A DNA stretch of 64,000 bases, from assembly GCF_030687575.1 (NCBI RefSeq), contig NZ_CP117439.1:124001-188000 (forward strand), read 5' to 3'. Each line of letters begins with the position of its first letter. Position 1 is the first letter of the stretch. Positions 9,060 through 18,080 of this stretch are shown here, piece after piece. Made by a program: the position numbers and the translations under genes. The notes beneath the pieces are model-generated. The model was given only the letters and a program-made list of their open reading frames with translations. It made no database searches and was not told the DNA's origin. Origin of the DNA: Pseudomonas sp. FP2309. Lineage in GTDB: Bacteria > Pseudomonadota > Gammaproteobacteria > Pseudomonadales > Pseudomonadaceae.

Positions 9060-9911
9060 ATGAACGCACCCTTGCAAGGCCACGCGGCCAGCAACCTGTA
9101 CACCGCCGAGCCCTTGCTGGCGGTGGATAACGTCAGCCTCGAATACCGTACGCCCGAGCGCGTGGTGCGTGCCACGCACCACGTCAGCTTCGAGATTGAC
9201 CCGGCCGACCGCTACGTCTTGCTCGGCCCGTCGGGCTGTGGCAAATCAACGTTGCTCAAGTCCATCGCCGGGTTTATCAAACCCTGCGAAGGCGAGATCC
9301 GATTGCTGGGGCACAAGGTCGAGCAGCCGGGCCCGGACCGCATCGTGGTGTTCCAGGAGTTCGACCAGTTGCCGCCGTGGAAAACGGTCAAGCAGAACGT
9401 GATGTTTCCCTTGCTGGCATCCAACACGCTCAAGCGTCGCGAAGCCGAAGAACGTGCGTTGCATTATCTGGACAAAGTTGGCCTGAGCGCCTTCGCCGAT
9501 GCCTACCCCCATACCCTGTCCGGCGGCATGAAGGCCCGCGTCGCGATCGCCCGTGCCCTGGCCATGCAGCCGAAAATCCTATTGATGGACGAGCCCTTCG
9601 CCGCGCTCGACGCCCTCACGCGCCGCAAGATGCAGGAAGAGTTGCTGCTGCTCTGGGAGGAAGTGCGCTTCACCCTGTTGTTCGTCACCCACTCCATTGA
9701 GGAGGCGCTGGTGGTGGGCAATCGCATCCTGTTGCTGTCGCCACATCCAGGGCGGGTGCGCGCGGAAATCCACAGTCATCAATACGACTTGCACAGCCTT
9801 GGCGGTATGGACTTCCAAGCGTCGGCGCGACGGATTCATCGCCTGCTGTTCGATGAGGCCAGCGCCGCCGAACCCGAGTTGGGTTTTGCTGACATCCGCA
9901 TCGCTTACTAA
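9060..9911 (+). CDS. ABC transporter ATP-binding protein (SsuB/TauB type)
   Basis: A 283-residue ABC ATPase. Walker A GPSGCGKST is at 56-64, the Q-loop at QEFDQLPPW, the signature LSGGM at 153-157, Walker B ILLMDEP at 173-179 and the switch His in FVTHSIEEA. This is the NitT/TauT/SsuB subfamily, which energises uptake of sulfonates, taurine or nitrate. The ATG at 9060 lies 1 nt after the binding-protein stop and is preferred over longer in-frame readings that would run inside that gene. Confidence 0.92.
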   Translation: MNAPLQGHAASNLYTAEPLLAVDNVSLEYRTPERVVRATHHVSFEIDPADRYVLLGPSGCGKSTLLKSIAGFIKPCEGEIRLLGHKVEQPGPDRIVVFQEFDQLPPWKTVKQNVMFPLLASNTLKRREAEERALHYLDKVGLSAFADAYPHTLSGGMKARVAIARALAMQPKILLMDEPFAALDALTRRKMQEELLLLWEEVRFTLLFVTHSIEEALVVGNRILLLSPHPGRVRAEIHSHQYDLHSLGGMDFQASARRIHRLLFDEASAAEPELGFADIRIAY

Positions 9912-9922
9912 CGGAGCAACCC

Positions 9923-10771
9923 ATGCGCCAGGAATACGAAATCACCCTCGAACCGCTGCTCAGCGTGCCCGTGGAGCGCGAACTGCCGCTGCGCCAGCGC
10001 TTATGGCAGCAAGGCTGGCTGCGCAAGGGCCTGATCCTGATCGTACTGGCGATCCTCTGGGAAGCCGTGGCGCGCTACCAGAATAACGACCTGTTGCTGC
10101 CGAGCTTTTTGCAGACCTTTCACGCGCTGTACGACGGCCTGCTCAGCGGCGAACTGTTGGGCAAGGTCAGCATCTCGCTGGTGGTGCTGGTCAAGGGTTA
10201 CCTGATCGGCATTGTGCTGGCGTTTGCCCTGACCACTTTGGCGGTGTCGACCCAATTGGGCCGCGACCTGCTGAGCACCCTGACGTCTATGTTCAACCCG
10301 CTGCCGGCCATCGCCTTATTGCCGCTGGCGCTGCTGTGGTTCGGGCTGGGCCAGAACAGCCTGATTTTCGTGTTGGTGCATTCGGTGCTGTGGGCGCTGG
10401 CGCTCAATACCTATTCGGGGTTTCTAGGCGTGTCCGAAACCCTGCGCATGGCCGGTCGCAACTATGGGCTCAAGGGCATGCGCTTTGTGCTGTTCATCCT
10501 GATCCCGGCGGCCCTGCCGTCTATCCTCGCGGGCCTCAAAATCGGCTGGGCGTTTGCCTGGCGCACATTGATCGCCGCCGAACTGGTGTTCGGCGCCACC
10601 AGCGGCAAGGGCGGACTGGGCTGGTACATTTTCCAGAACCGTAACGAGCTGTACACCGACAAAGTATTCGCCGGGCTGGCCGTGGTGATCCTGATCGGCC
10701 TGCTGGTCGAAAACCTGGTGTTTGACACCTTCGAGCGGCTCACCGTGAAGCGGTGGGGCATGCAGCGCTGA
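9923..10771 (+). CDS. ABC transporter permease (SsuC/TauC type)
   Basis: A 282-residue inner-membrane permease with about six hydrophobic helices (the first is LILIVLAILWEAV at about 37-49). The cytoplasmic EAA loop is recognisable as ETLRMAGRNYGLKGMRF followed by LIPAALPSILAGLK, where the ATPase docks. It completes a three-gene importer and is the last gene of the plus-strand operon. A REP-like palindrome follows. An extended N-terminus of about 35 polar residues precedes the first helix. Confidence 0.9.
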   Translation: MRQEYEITLEPLLSVPVERELPLRQRLWQQGWLRKGLILIVLAILWEAVARYQNNDLLLPSFLQTFHALYDGLLSGELLGKVSISLVVLVKGYLIGIVLAFALTTLAVSTQLGRDLLSTLTSMFNPLPAIALLPLALLWFGLGQNSLIFVLVHSVLWALALNTYSGFLGVSETLRMAGRNYGLKGMRFVLFILIPAALPSILAGLKIGWAFAWRTLIAAELVFGATSGKGGLGWYIFQNRNELYTDKVFAGLAVVILIGLLVENLVFDTFERLTVKRWGMQR

Positions 10772-10783
10772 CACGGCCTTCCC

Positions 10784-10810
10784 GGCGCGGGGCAAGCCCG
10801 CTCACCACGA
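10784..10810. repeat. REP-like palindromic element
   Basis: The segment gcgcggggcaagcccgctca matches the common Pseudomonas REP core (reverse reading gcgggcttgccccgcg). It lies in the 69-bp gap between convergent operons, where such elements usually end transcripts or protect 3' ends. Confidence 0.55.
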
Positions 10811-10840
10811 CAGCGCGTTTCGCGCAATGGATATGAGCCG

Positions 10841-11563
10841 TCAGGGGCGTGTGTGCGGTGCCGGGTTCTGCAGAAACACCACATACCCCCGAAACCACTC
10901 ACTCCCCTTCAAATACCCCGGCTCTTGCCACTCGCCACCCTGGATCAAGCCAATCTTGAACGGCAACCCCAGCCGATTCAGGCGCGGTAAATACGCAGCG
11001 TAGTCCGGGATGCTGTGGCGCCCCTGATAGGTCTGCACCACCACCTCATCCACCACCCCCTTGAGCTGGGCGATGGCGGCCGGGTCGGCGTTGCTGCTCC
11101 AATCCATCAGGCCGGTGATGCTCAGACGCAGCTCAAAGGGCAGACGTCGGCGCAGGTCACGCAGGAAGTCGGCGTAGTCGTGCAGGTACTGGGTGCGTGC
11201 GTCGAAGTCGATCTGGATGCCCACCACCGGGTTGCCGGCCTCGCGCCAGCGTTGTACCTGGCTGAGCAGTTGGCTGTAGACCCGCTCCGGCCAATGCAGC
11301 GTATGGGCGCGGTACACCACCCAGACTTCACCTTGGGTGATGCGCGGCACGCCGGTGCCTTGGGCAATCATCCGCACACCACGCTGTGGCGCGCGGCGGG
11401 TGGAGTTGATCTGGCCCTGAAGGATGTACAGGGTTTTGGCCTGCTTGAGCACCGGCTGGGGCGTGACGCCGCTCCACAGCCAGAAAGCGTCATAGTCGCG
11501 GGCGTCGACGGCGGCGAAAGCCGGGCTCGCCAGCAGCAGCAAGCCCAGCCATAGGTGTTTCAC
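10841..11563 (-). CDS. DUF3142-domain exported protein
   Basis: About 240 residues with an N-terminal signal sequence (WLGLLLLASPAFAAV) and a TIM-barrel-like DUF3142 body (YDAFWLWSGV near the start; GIQIDFDART and SITGLMDWS in the middle, resembling glycoside-hydrolase-like barrels). The GTG at 11563 is preferred because it overlaps the upstream stop as GTGA, the usual coupling arrangement; an ATG at 11590 would overlap the upstream gene by 31 nt. Catalytic function is unknown. It is probably cotranscribed with the large exported protein upstream. Confidence 0.75.
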   Translation of the reverse strand: MKHLWLGLLLLASPAFAAVDARDYDAFWLWSGVTPQPVLKQAKTLYILQGQINSTRRAPQRGVRMIAQGTGVPRITQGEVWVVYRAHTLHWPERVYSQLLSQVQRWREAGNPVVGIQIDFDARTQYLHDYADFLRDLRRRLPFELRLSITGLMDWSSNADPAAIAQLKGVVDEVVVQTYQGRHSIPDYAAYLPRLNRLGLPFKIGLIQGGEWQEPGYLKGSEWFRGYVVFLQNPAPHTRP

Positions 11564-13719
11564 CAGTAGTACTGCAGCGATTTGCCCCACTGGGTGTCGG
11601 CAAAGCCGCTCTTGAGTTGGCGGAACCAGGCCTTGCGCACCGCAGGTTCGACATCCTGGCCGCCGCAGCTGTTGTAGCCGGCCGGGGCGTAGCAGTTGAT
11701 GGCGCGGAACAAGGCGTAAGCCTTGTCGTTCTTCGGCGCCTTGGCGTTACCGATCACCTGTTTGTAACCGTCGAGGCGCGAGAAGGTTTCACCCTTGAAG
11801 TCCGAGGCGGTGCTGCCCAGGCTGCCGGCGGCGCGCGCCTGCTCCAGGGGCATGCCATCCAGGCCGTTACGCAGGATGAATTCGCCGAAGCAGTTCAGGG
11901 CTTGCGGGTTTTTCGCGTCGCCTTGCAAGGTGGCGGCGGTTTGCACGATGCTCGGGCAGGTGTAGCCGGATTCGGCTTTCTCGCCGTTCCACTGGAACAG
12001 CTTCAAGGTCTGGCCGCCGCTGTACACATAACCCAGGCTGGTGCCCAACTTATCCTCCGAGGGCGAGGCCGGCAGTTGTTTGAGGTCTTCGGCGAAGGTG
12101 GCGAACTGGCCGCGCAGCAGGTCTTTGTAGAGCAACACGAATTGCGCGGTCTGGCGCTCCAGCGGGTCGCTGGCCTGGGCGCTCTGCTGACGCAGTAATT
12201 CAGGCCCGGCGACGTTGCGCAGCAGGATGTAACGCACCTGTTTGGCGCTGATCGGTGAGTCGCCGGCAAACACCTTGGCCAGTTGGCCGCTGCGCTCGTA
12301 GTTCATGGCCAGGGCCAGTTCCAGTTGGTCGCGTTGCAGCGGCAACTTGGCCTGGGCGAGCAGCGTCAGCCACAGGGCTTCTGCGCCTTTCCAATCTTTT
12401 TTGTCTTCCAGTGCCAACGCGCGCAGGGTCTGTTGGCTGAAGGCGAAGTAGTCCAGGTGCGACGGCACGTCCTGTGGCAGGTGCTTCAGGGCGTTGTCGG
12501 GTTGGTGCTCGACGTACAGGGCGTAGGCGGCCTGCAGGTAGTCGAATAGCGCGGGCTCGTTGGCAAAGGTGGCTTTCTGCTTGTCGAGGGCTTCGCGGGT
12601 CAAGCTCGGCGGGGTGTGAGCACGCATCAACATCAGGTCGGTGACCACTTGCAGCATCGGGTTCTTGAGGCTGCCACCGCTGACCATCAGCAATTTAAGG
12701 TCGGCTTCTTCCACCAATTCGTCCAGTGACACATTGCGCTGAGCCTCGGTGGCTTCGGTCATCTGCCAGGCGAAGTCTTCGGAGAGCTTATCGGCATCAC
12801 CCGCCAGCCAATGCACGCGACGCAGCAGGCCATGGGCGGACGTGGCGTAGTCGCCCTGTGGATAAGTCTTAAGGTACTCAAGGAAGCCTTTTTCGGCCCG
12901 GCCCACTGCCGACTTATCCACATGCTCAAGCTGCGGCATGCCGTACTCGTCGAAGGCCTGGGCCTGCGCCTGGTTCAGGGCGGTGCGCGCGGTCATATAC
13001 AGCGCCGTCTCTTTCAGCCAGGGCTGGTCGCTGCTGCCGGCAGCGGCAAACCCGCGTTCGGCTTCGCTGAAACGCCCGCTGTAGAAGTCGGCGGCGGCTT
13101 GCAGGTAAGTGCGCAGCAGGCGGCCATTGGACGACTCGATCGGCTCGGCGACCACCGGACCATCCCAAGTGCAGGCGGTGAGCAATTGCAGGCGCGCGTT
13201 CGCCAGCAACTGGCGCTCGGCGCTCGGCATGTCGGCCTTCACCACTTGGCGGACAAACGCCGTGGCGCTGTCATCGTCATTGCTGCGGCAGCGGCTGCCT
13301 TCGCCATCGACGAACGCTTCACCGGCGGTTTCATAGGCTTCGCGCTTGATCCCCAGGGAGGTCAGCAGAGTGTCGAGTTCGGCGGTAGACGAGTCGTCCG
13401 AGTCGGGCTCGGTTTCTGCGCTGGACGCGGCAGTCAGGCGATACACCGCAAACGGCACCGGGCCAAAACCCTGGGCCAGGTCATCTTCGCTCAAGGCATT
13501 CGGGGTCAGCGGCGCGTTTTTCTTGTCCGCCAGCAACAGGCGCAGGTTGGCGCGGCTGTCATTGCCGGGGCTGAGGAACGGCAGGTTATTGCACGGGTCG
13601 AGGCTGTCACGCGACACCCGCCAATCCGGGTAGCACGAATCATCCGAGCTGGCGTGGGCCTGCAGGGAAATACCGGCCAGCAGAGCCAATGTCAGGGGTG
13701 ACAGAAAACCGATGCGCAT
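11560..13719 (-). CDS. Large exported protein with TPR-like helical repeats, function unknown
   Basis: A 719-residue protein with a clear Sec signal peptide (LTLALLAGISLQAHA, cleavage before SSDDSCYPDW). The body is rich in alternating amphipathic helices of tetratricopeptide character, for example ADFYSGRFSEAERGFAAAG and EALWLTLLAQAKLPLQ, so it may be a periplasmic scaffold. Relatives are sometimes annotated as YfiO-like, but I see no lipobox and would not assign that function. It is coupled to the DUF3142 gene and divergent, by 160 bp, from the adaptor at 13880. Confidence 0.75.
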   Translation of the reverse strand: MRIGFLSPLTLALLAGISLQAHASSDDSCYPDWRVSRDSLDPCNNLPFLSPGNDSRANLRLLLADKKNAPLTPNALSEDDLAQGFGPVPFAVYRLTAASSAETEPDSDDSSTAELDTLLTSLGIKREAYETAGEAFVDGEGSRCRSNDDDSATAFVRQVVKADMPSAERQLLANARLQLLTACTWDGPVVAEPIESSNGRLLRTYLQAAADFYSGRFSEAERGFAAAGSSDQPWLKETALYMTARTALNQAQAQAFDEYGMPQLEHVDKSAVGRAEKGFLEYLKTYPQGDYATSAHGLLRRVHWLAGDADKLSEDFAWQMTEATEAQRNVSLDELVEEADLKLLMVSGGSLKNPMLQVVTDLMLMRAHTPPSLTREALDKQKATFANEPALFDYLQAAYALYVEHQPDNALKHLPQDVPSHLDYFAFSQQTLRALALEDKKDWKGAEALWLTLLAQAKLPLQRDQLELALAMNYERSGQLAKVFAGDSPISAKQVRYILLRNVAGPELLRQQSAQASDPLERQTAQFVLLYKDLLRGQFATFAEDLKQLPASPSEDKLGTSLGYVYSGGQTLKLFQWNGEKAESGYTCPSIVQTAATLQGDAKNPQALNCFGEFILRNGLDGMPLEQARAAGSLGSTASDFKGETFSRLDGYKQVIGNAKAPKNDKAYALFRAINCYAPAGYNSCGGQDVEPAVRKAWFRQLKSGFADTQWGKSLQYYW

Positions 13720-13879
13720 GACGTGTCCTTGATCCTGGGTCCTTGGAGGGCGCCAATAGTAGCCTGATCCGACCTTGGCTTTGGTGAAGGCCTACACAAA
13801 TCGCAGAATTGTCCGACTGGGAAAGTAGCTATTTGATCTCGCTGGCCTAGACTGCGCTTATGCTCAGGGAGAGACGTTT

Positions 13880-14653
13880 ATGAAGTTGTTGCATGGATGG
13901 CTGTTGAGTGTTTGCTGCCTGATGGGCGCTGTGCCGACGGTGATGGCGGACGATCCGTTGCTGGATCAACCGGCCACGACCGCCGCGAGCACCGGCAGCG
14001 AAGCGCGAGGTGTATTGCGCGCTCGCGACCAAGCGATGCTGGCCAGCGAGTTGTCCGGGCGCATTGTCGATCTGCCGTTCAGCGAGGGTGAGTCCTTCAA
14101 GAAGGGCGACACCCTGGCGCGTTTCGACTGTTCGGCCTATCAAGCGCAACTCAATGCCGCATCGGCGGCCAGTCGCGGCGCCGGTGAAGAGCTGGCCCAC
14201 AATAAACAGTTGGCGGCGCTCAATTCCGTCGGCCGCTTCGAAGTGGCACGCGCGCAAGCCAAACTCACTGAAACCCAGGCCCAGTCCCAGGTCTATCAGG
14301 TGCAGGTCAAGCGTTGCAGCGTGCTGGCGCCGTATGACGGCCAAGTGGTGCAGCGCAAAGTGCAACGCTATGAAAGCGTCTCGGCGGGCTCGCCGTTGCT
14401 GGAAATCGTCGACAACCGCAGCCTGGAGATCCACTTACTGGTGCCGTCGCGCTGGATGGGCAAGCTCAAGCCAGGGCAGGCGTTCACCTTCACCCCCGAT
14501 GAAACCGGCCAAGCGTTCAACGCCACCGTCAAACGTCTGGGCGCACGCATTGACGAGGGCAGCCAGACCCTGTTGCTGGTGGCCACGGTGTCCAATGCCA
14601 GCGGGCTGATGTCCGGCATGAGCGGCACCGCCCACTTCGCACAACTGCAATGA
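13880..14653 (+). CDS. HlyD/RND-type periplasmic adaptor 1
   Basis: A 257-residue membrane-fusion protein: signal peptide (to about residue 24), a lipoyl half-motif (GRIVDLPFSEGESFKKGDTLARFDC), a short helical hairpin (about 80-135), the second lipoyl half (CSVLAPYDGQVVQRKVQRYESVSAG) and a beta-barrel end. It belongs to the RND/EmrA adaptor superfamily but has no RND pump beside it. Its stop overlaps the next gene by 4 nt, and the operon continues with a second adaptor and an M50-HlyD fusion. Adaptor work for the giant protein at 22311 is inferred. Confidence 0.85.
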   Translation: MKLLHGWLLSVCCLMGAVPTVMADDPLLDQPATTAASTGSEARGVLRARDQAMLASELSGRIVDLPFSEGESFKKGDTLARFDCSAYQAQLNAASAASRGAGEELAHNKQLAALNSVGRFEVARAQAKLTETQAQSQVYQVQVKRCSVLAPYDGQVVQRKVQRYESVSAGSPLLEIVDNRSLEIHLLVPSRWMGKLKPGQAFTFTPDETGQAFNATVKRLGARIDEGSQTLLLVATVSNASGLMSGMSGTAHFAQLQ

Positions 14654-15969
14654 ACGCACCGTTGCCAGGCAATACCGAGCGGGTGTTCGCCCAATTTCTT
14701 GAGCTTGAACGCCAGACCCGTGCCGCGCGCAGCACCGAGCAACTGGCCTACAGCCTGGTTAATGACGGCCAGCCGCTGTTCGGCTACCGCCATGCGGCGC
14801 TGATAATCGCCGGCAAGGTGCAGGCGGTGACTGCTGTGAGCAGCGTCGATCCGAGCGCGCCGTTTGTGGCGTTCGTCGAGCAGGCCGTGGCGCAATTGCA
14901 CAAGCAGGCGCTGGGCCAGACCGCCCGTGTGGTGCCCGCCGATCTATTGAGTGCGCAGGTGCAGGCCGACTGGCAGAGTTTGTCGGCCGGGCACGTGTTC
15001 TGGTTGCCGTTGATTGGCCCCCAAGGCCGCGTGTTCGGCGGCGTGTGGCTGGCGCGGGATACGCCGTGGAACCCGGCCGAGCAGGTGCTGCTGGCGCAAT
15101 TGGGCGACACCTACAGTCATGCCTGGCTCGCGTTGCAACCCCGCCAGCCATGGCGCTTGCGCCTGACCCGTAAGCGTCGGGCCTTGATAGTGGTGGCGTT
15201 GCTGCTGTTGTTGTCGATCCCGGTACGCCAGTCGGTGCTGGCGCCCGCCGAAGTGGTGCCGCTGGCCGGGCAAGTGGTGGCGGCGCCATTGGACGGCGTG
15301 ATTGCTGAATTTCTGGTCAAACCCAACCAACCGGTCAAGCGCGGTGACCTGCTGCTGCGCTTTGAAAGCACCACCCTCACGGCCCAGGCCGACGTGGCTG
15401 CGCGTGCATTGGGCGTGGCCGAAGCGGAGCTTAAGGCCAATGCCCAGCGGGCATTTGCCGACGCCGAATCCAGCTCGCGCATTGACTTGCTCGCCGCGCG
15501 CGTCGAGCAAAAGCGTGCCGAACGTGACTATGCCCGCGAGTTGCTCAAGCGCAGCGAAGTGCGCGCCGAGCGCGATGGTATCGCGGTGTTCGCCGATGCC
15601 GAGCGCTGGCTCGGCAAACCGGTGCAGACCGGCGAGCGCCTGTTGCAGATCGCCGATCCCGGCCAGGCCGAGCTGCGCATCGAACTGGCGGTGGGCGATG
15701 CGATTGCCCTGGCGCCGAACGCCCAAGTCGCGCTGTTTCTCGACAGCGACCCGTTGCACCGCCATCTGGCGACCCTGCAACGCGCCGCCTACGAAGCCCA
15801 GCCCACCCCTGGCGGGCAACTGGCCTATCGCCTGGACGCGCTGTTCGACGACGCACCGCCGCGTATCGGCCTGCGCGGCACCGCGAAAATCTTTGGCGAG
15901 CGCGCGCCGCTGGCCTTGTACCTGTTGCGTCGACCATTGGCGGGCCTGCGCCAGAGCGTGGGGCTTTGA
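14650..15969 (+). CDS. HlyD-type adaptor 2 with N-terminal GAF-like domain
   Basis: A 439-residue inner-membrane adaptor. Residues 1-160 look like a cytoplasmic GAF-like sensory domain (FGYRHAALII, FWLPLIGPQGRVFGGVWLA), an uncommon addition to a secretion adaptor. A transmembrane helix follows (RALIVVALLLLLSIPV, about 177-192), then a lipoyl domain (GVIAEFLVKPNQPVKRGDLLL), a coiled-coil hairpin and a beta-barrel. It overlaps its neighbours (4 nt upstream; TGATG, 1 nt, downstream), so the three proteins are made together. Confidence 0.82.
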   Translation: MNAPLPGNTERVFAQFLELERQTRAARSTEQLAYSLVNDGQPLFGYRHAALIIAGKVQAVTAVSSVDPSAPFVAFVEQAVAQLHKQALGQTARVVPADLLSAQVQADWQSLSAGHVFWLPLIGPQGRVFGGVWLARDTPWNPAEQVLLAQLGDTYSHAWLALQPRQPWRLRLTRKRRALIVVALLLLLSIPVRQSVLAPAEVVPLAGQVVAAPLDGVIAEFLVKPNQPVKRGDLLLRFESTTLTAQADVAARALGVAEAELKANAQRAFADAESSSRIDLLAARVEQKRAERDYARELLKRSEVRAERDGIAVFADAERWLGKPVQTGERLLQIADPGQAELRIELAVGDAIALAPNAQVALFLDSDPLHRHLATLQRAAYEAQPTPGGQLAYRLDALFDDAPPRIGLRGTAKIFGERAPLALYLLRRPLAGLRQSVGL

Positions 15970-18065
15970 TGAACCTGCCCAAACTGCGTGAGGACCTGCA
16001 ACTGTCCAGCGCCGGTGCGGCTCTGGATGGCTCGCCGCGCTGGACTCTGGCCGACCCGGTGCGTGGGCGCTACTTCAAGCTGGGGGCGACCGCCATTCGG
16101 CTGCTACGCCACTGGTCGTTGGGAGATGCGCAAAAAGTCTTGCAAGCCGCCAACTGCGAGCCGGGCTTGCCGCTGGGTGGCCGCGAAGTGGACGAATTAC
16201 TGAGTTTTTTGCGGGCCCATGACCTGATCGCCGCGCTGGACCCCGAACAGCGCGCCAGTTACCTGTACAAAGCCGCTGCGCGCAAGCAAAGCCTGTGGCA
16301 AGTGCTGCTGCACCAATACCTGTTTTTCCGCATCCCGCTGTGGCGCCCGGACGCTTTTCTCAACCGCGCCTGGCCGTGGCTGGCGCGCTTTGGGCCGGGC
16401 CTGCTGCGCTACGGTTTGCCCATCGTGCTGGGCCTGGGGGGGTTTCTGGTTGCGCGGGACTGGCAGCGATTCCTGGCGACGTTCCCGCACCTGTTCAGCC
16501 TGGGCGGCGCGCTGGCGTTCGGGGTGGCGCTGTTTTTTGCCAAGCTGTGCCACGAGTTCGGGCATGCGTTCATGGCCAAGCGCGCCGGATGTCGGGTGCA
16601 GAGCATGGGCGTGGCGTTCATGGTGTTGCTGCCGATGTTTTACACCGACGTCAGCGACGCCTGGCGCGTGAATGATCGCCGCTCGCGCTTGATGATCGGT
16701 GCCGGTGGCGTGATGGCGGAGTTGCTGCTTGCCTGCGTTGCCCTGCTGGCCTGGTCGCTGCTGCCCGACGGCCCCGCGCGCACTGCCGCGTTCATGCTGG
16801 CCAGCGCCACGTGGCTGACCACCCTGGCGATCAACCTCAACCCGTTCATGCGTTTTGATGGTTACTTTTTGATCAGTGATCTGTGGGGCGTGGATAACCT
16901 GCAAGGTCGTGCCTTCGCCCTGTGCCGCTGGCGCTTGCGCGAGCTGTTGTTCGGTTACGGTGAACCGGCGCCGGAGCCCTGGTCGCTGACGATGCAACGG
17001 CGCCTGTTGTGGTGGGGCTACCTGGCCTGGCTGTGGCGGGCGGCCTTGTTCCTGGGGATTGCGCTGGCGGTGTATCACCTGTTTTTCAAGCTGCTCGGGA
17101 TCTTCCTGATGCTGGTGGAGCTGGTGTGGTTCATCTTCCTGCCGGTGTTCAAGGAGTGGCGTGAATGGTGGAGCCGACGCAGCCAGGCCCATGCACCGAG
17201 GGTTGTCGTCACCGGGCTGGGTTTGCTGCTGATCGTGCTGGCGTTGGTGGTGCCGTGGCGCAGTGCAGTCGAGCTGCCGACGATGCTCGAAGCTGGCCGC
17301 GCCAGCGCCTTGCATGCGCCGGTGGCCGCGCGGGTCAAGGCGTTGCACGTGGTGGATGGTCAGGTGGTGAGCCAGGGTCAGGTGCTGATCGAATTGGAGT
17401 CTGCCGACCTGGACGCCCGGCAAAGCATCGTACGTCGTGAAGTGGAGATCCTGCAGTTGCAGATGCGTCGCCAGGCGGGACGCAGCGAAACCGCGGCGGA
17501 TGCCGGCATTAACGATCAGCGGCTGTCCCAGGCCCTGGCCGAATACCGGGGCCTGGCCGCCCAGCGTGAGCGCCTGTTGTTACGCGCGCCCCATGCCGGG
17601 ACCGTGCGCGATGTGTTACCGCAATTGAGCACAGGCCGCTGGCTGTCGCCCAAGGACGCGTTGGCGCAAGTGGTGGAGGACGGCGCGCGCCTGCGCGGTT
17701 ACCTCGCTGAGGCCGAGTTGTGGCGCGTGCTGCCGGGGGCGACTGGGCGGTTTATCGCCGATGACCCAATGCACGCTGCAATTACGGTGGAGTTGACCGA
17801 CATTGATGCCAACGGCGTGGTGTACCTGGATCAGGAGGCATTGGCTTCCGATCACCATGGGCCGATTGCCGTGCGTCGCGATGAAAACAGACGCCCGGAA
17901 CCGGTACAGGCGCAATACGGTGCGCGATTTAAAAGTGTGCAGCCGATCCCCACGCCCCACCAGCCGCTGCGCGGTGTGGTGGTGCTGCAAGGGCGCAGTG
18001 AGTCGGTGCTGGGCTCAGCCTGGCGCCGGGCGGCAGCGTTAGGGGTCAGGGAAAGCGGTTTTTGA
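15969..18065 (+). CDS. Site-2 (M50) metalloprotease fused to a HlyD-type adaptor, PqqD-like N-terminus
   Basis: A 698-residue multi-helix membrane protein. Residues 20-90 resemble a PqqD/RiPP-recognition winged helix (TLADPVRGRYFKLGATA). Hydrophobic helices then carry the zinc motif HEFGH (195-199) and the second conserved M50 motif NPFMRFDGY (291-299, with D297), so the protease site is complete. After a further helix (about 415-430) a periplasmic lipoyl/HlyD section follows (ALHAPVAARVKALHVVDGQ, around 450). The ATG at 15969 sits in TGATG, overlapping the adaptor stop. No ABC ATPase is encoded nearby; I infer that this protein is the inner-membrane core of the export system. Confidence 0.87.
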   Translation: MNLPKLREDLQLSSAGAALDGSPRWTLADPVRGRYFKLGATAIRLLRHWSLGDAQKVLQAANCEPGLPLGGREVDELLSFLRAHDLIAALDPEQRASYLYKAAARKQSLWQVLLHQYLFFRIPLWRPDAFLNRAWPWLARFGPGLLRYGLPIVLGLGGFLVARDWQRFLATFPHLFSLGGALAFGVALFFAKLCHEFGHAFMAKRAGCRVQSMGVAFMVLLPMFYTDVSDAWRVNDRRSRLMIGAGGVMAELLLACVALLAWSLLPDGPARTAAFMLASATWLTTLAINLNPFMRFDGYFLISDLWGVDNLQGRAFALCRWRLRELLFGYGEPAPEPWSLTMQRRLLWWGYLAWLWRAALFLGIALAVYHLFFKLLGIFLMLVELVWFIFLPVFKEWREWWSRRSQAHAPRVVVTGLGLLLIVLALVVPWRSAVELPTMLEAGRASALHAPVAARVKALHVVDGQVVSQGQVLIELESADLDARQSIVRREVEILQLQMRRQAGRSETAADAGINDQRLSQALAEYRGLAAQRERLLLRAPHAGTVRDVLPQLSTGRWLSPKDALAQVVEDGARLRGYLAEAELWRVLPGATGRFIADDPMHAAITVELTDIDANGVVYLDQEALASDHHGPIAVRRDENRRPEPVQAQYGARFKSVQPIPTPHQPLRGVVVLQGRSESVLGSAWRRAAALGVRESGF

Positions 18066-18080
18066 CAGGAGTGACACACG

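Noticed and set aside
11560..13719. YfiO/BamD-type lipoprotein assignment for the 719-residue protein
   Set aside because: No lipobox, and far longer than BamD; only a general TPR-like character is visible.
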